A DNA stretch of 64,000 nucleotides, taken from the NCBI RefSeq assembly GCF_002099425.1, contig NW_018344004.1:4243501-4307500 (forward strand), given 5' to 3'. The DNA is from Phascolarctos cinereus (Eukaryota; Chordata; Mammalia; Diprotodontia; Phascolarctidae). The position numbers and the translations under genes were made by a program. Within the stretch, counting starts at the first letter, position 1. Each line of letters opens with the position of its first letter. Below are positions 63,780-64,000 of this stretch, piece after piece. Under the pieces are notes generated by a model, which saw only the letters and a program-made list of their open reading frames with translations, was not told the DNA's origin and ran no database searches.

Positions 63780-63990
63780 ACTAGCTACCCTAATTCAGGC
63801 TCTCATTATTTCTTGCCCTGGACTATTATAGTGGTCTCTAACTTGGTCCATCTCTAGTTTTTCTCTTCACTAATTCTTCACACCATTGCCAAAAGAACCT
63901 TTCTAATGCAAAGTTCTGTCTGTGGAGCCCTTCTACTAAAATTTTTTCAGTGGTCACCCCACTGCCTATGGTATAAAATATAACCCCCCA
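63780..63990 (+). mobile_element. L2 LINE piece (upstream of 3' end)
   Basis: 'caggctctcattatttcttgc', cctggactattatagtggtc, 'cattgccaaaagaacctttct', 'agtggtcaccccactgcctatgg'. This matches the L2 segment that precedes its 3' end. Confidence 0.75.
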
Positions 63991-64000
63991 CCCCCAACAG

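Larger units (their letters stand above)
62368..64000. other. Partial intron downstream of exon 23
   Basis: Composite SINE tail 62707-62820, MIR-like SINE 63335-63525, L2 piece 63780-63990. The last MYO1B exon is not present. Confidence 0.6.

Noticed and set aside
62368-64000. Search for the terminal MYO1B exon (FLVQFRQDKV... ending VAVP)
   Set aside because: No matching frame with an AG acceptor in the right phase. The exon must lie beyond the window.

Overview
The window is a vertebrate nuclear segment, almost certainly marsupial and probably from an Australian lineage. It lies entirely inside one gene, MYO1B (unconventional myosin-Ib), read on the plus strand. I recognise 23 consecutive coding exons between 3552 and 62367. 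Together they carry 2,725 coding bases, about 908 codons. All have AG acceptors and GT donors, and every junction keeps the reading frame. The gene continues past both edges: roughly the first 190 residues lie upstream, and the last ~40 residues of the tail lie downstream of 64000.

Layout: 3552-34205 (exons 1-12 of the window) encode most of the motor domain, including the switch II/relay region (DIYGFE). 35820-49357 (exons 13-18) encode the lever arm with six IQ calmodulin-binding motifs. 49283-62367 (exons 18-23) encode the TH1 tail with its PH-like membrane-binding core. The three 87-base exons at 42255, 42652 and 45226 are each one phase-0, 29-residue IQ module. The last two are near copies of each other. 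They match the exons known in other mammals to be spliced alternatively, giving 6-, 5- or 4-IQ myosin-Ib with different lever lengths. Upstream of the exon at 42652 there is a PTB-type pyrimidine tract, and downstream there are TGCATG (RBFOX-type) motifs.

The other ~95% is intron. It holds many tRNA-derived SINEs: MIR-like copies, a WSINE1-like family and a MAR1-like family, the latter two pointing to a marsupial. It also holds L2 and L3/CR1 LINE 3' ends, two decayed RTE-clade LINE pieces, small hAT-like DNA transposons, old unnamed repeats, and CA/TG/TC microsatellites. I see no second protein gene, tRNA, rRNA, CRISPR array or bacterial feature. The short open frames outside the exons look like chance or repeat-derived frames. 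I found no previously undescribed coding system. The most interesting signals concern splicing and sequence structure: the duplicated IQ cassettes with splice-regulator motifs, a splice acceptor fused to a donor-like GTACGT, a perfect forkhead-type inverted repeat and a 33-base tandem duplication.
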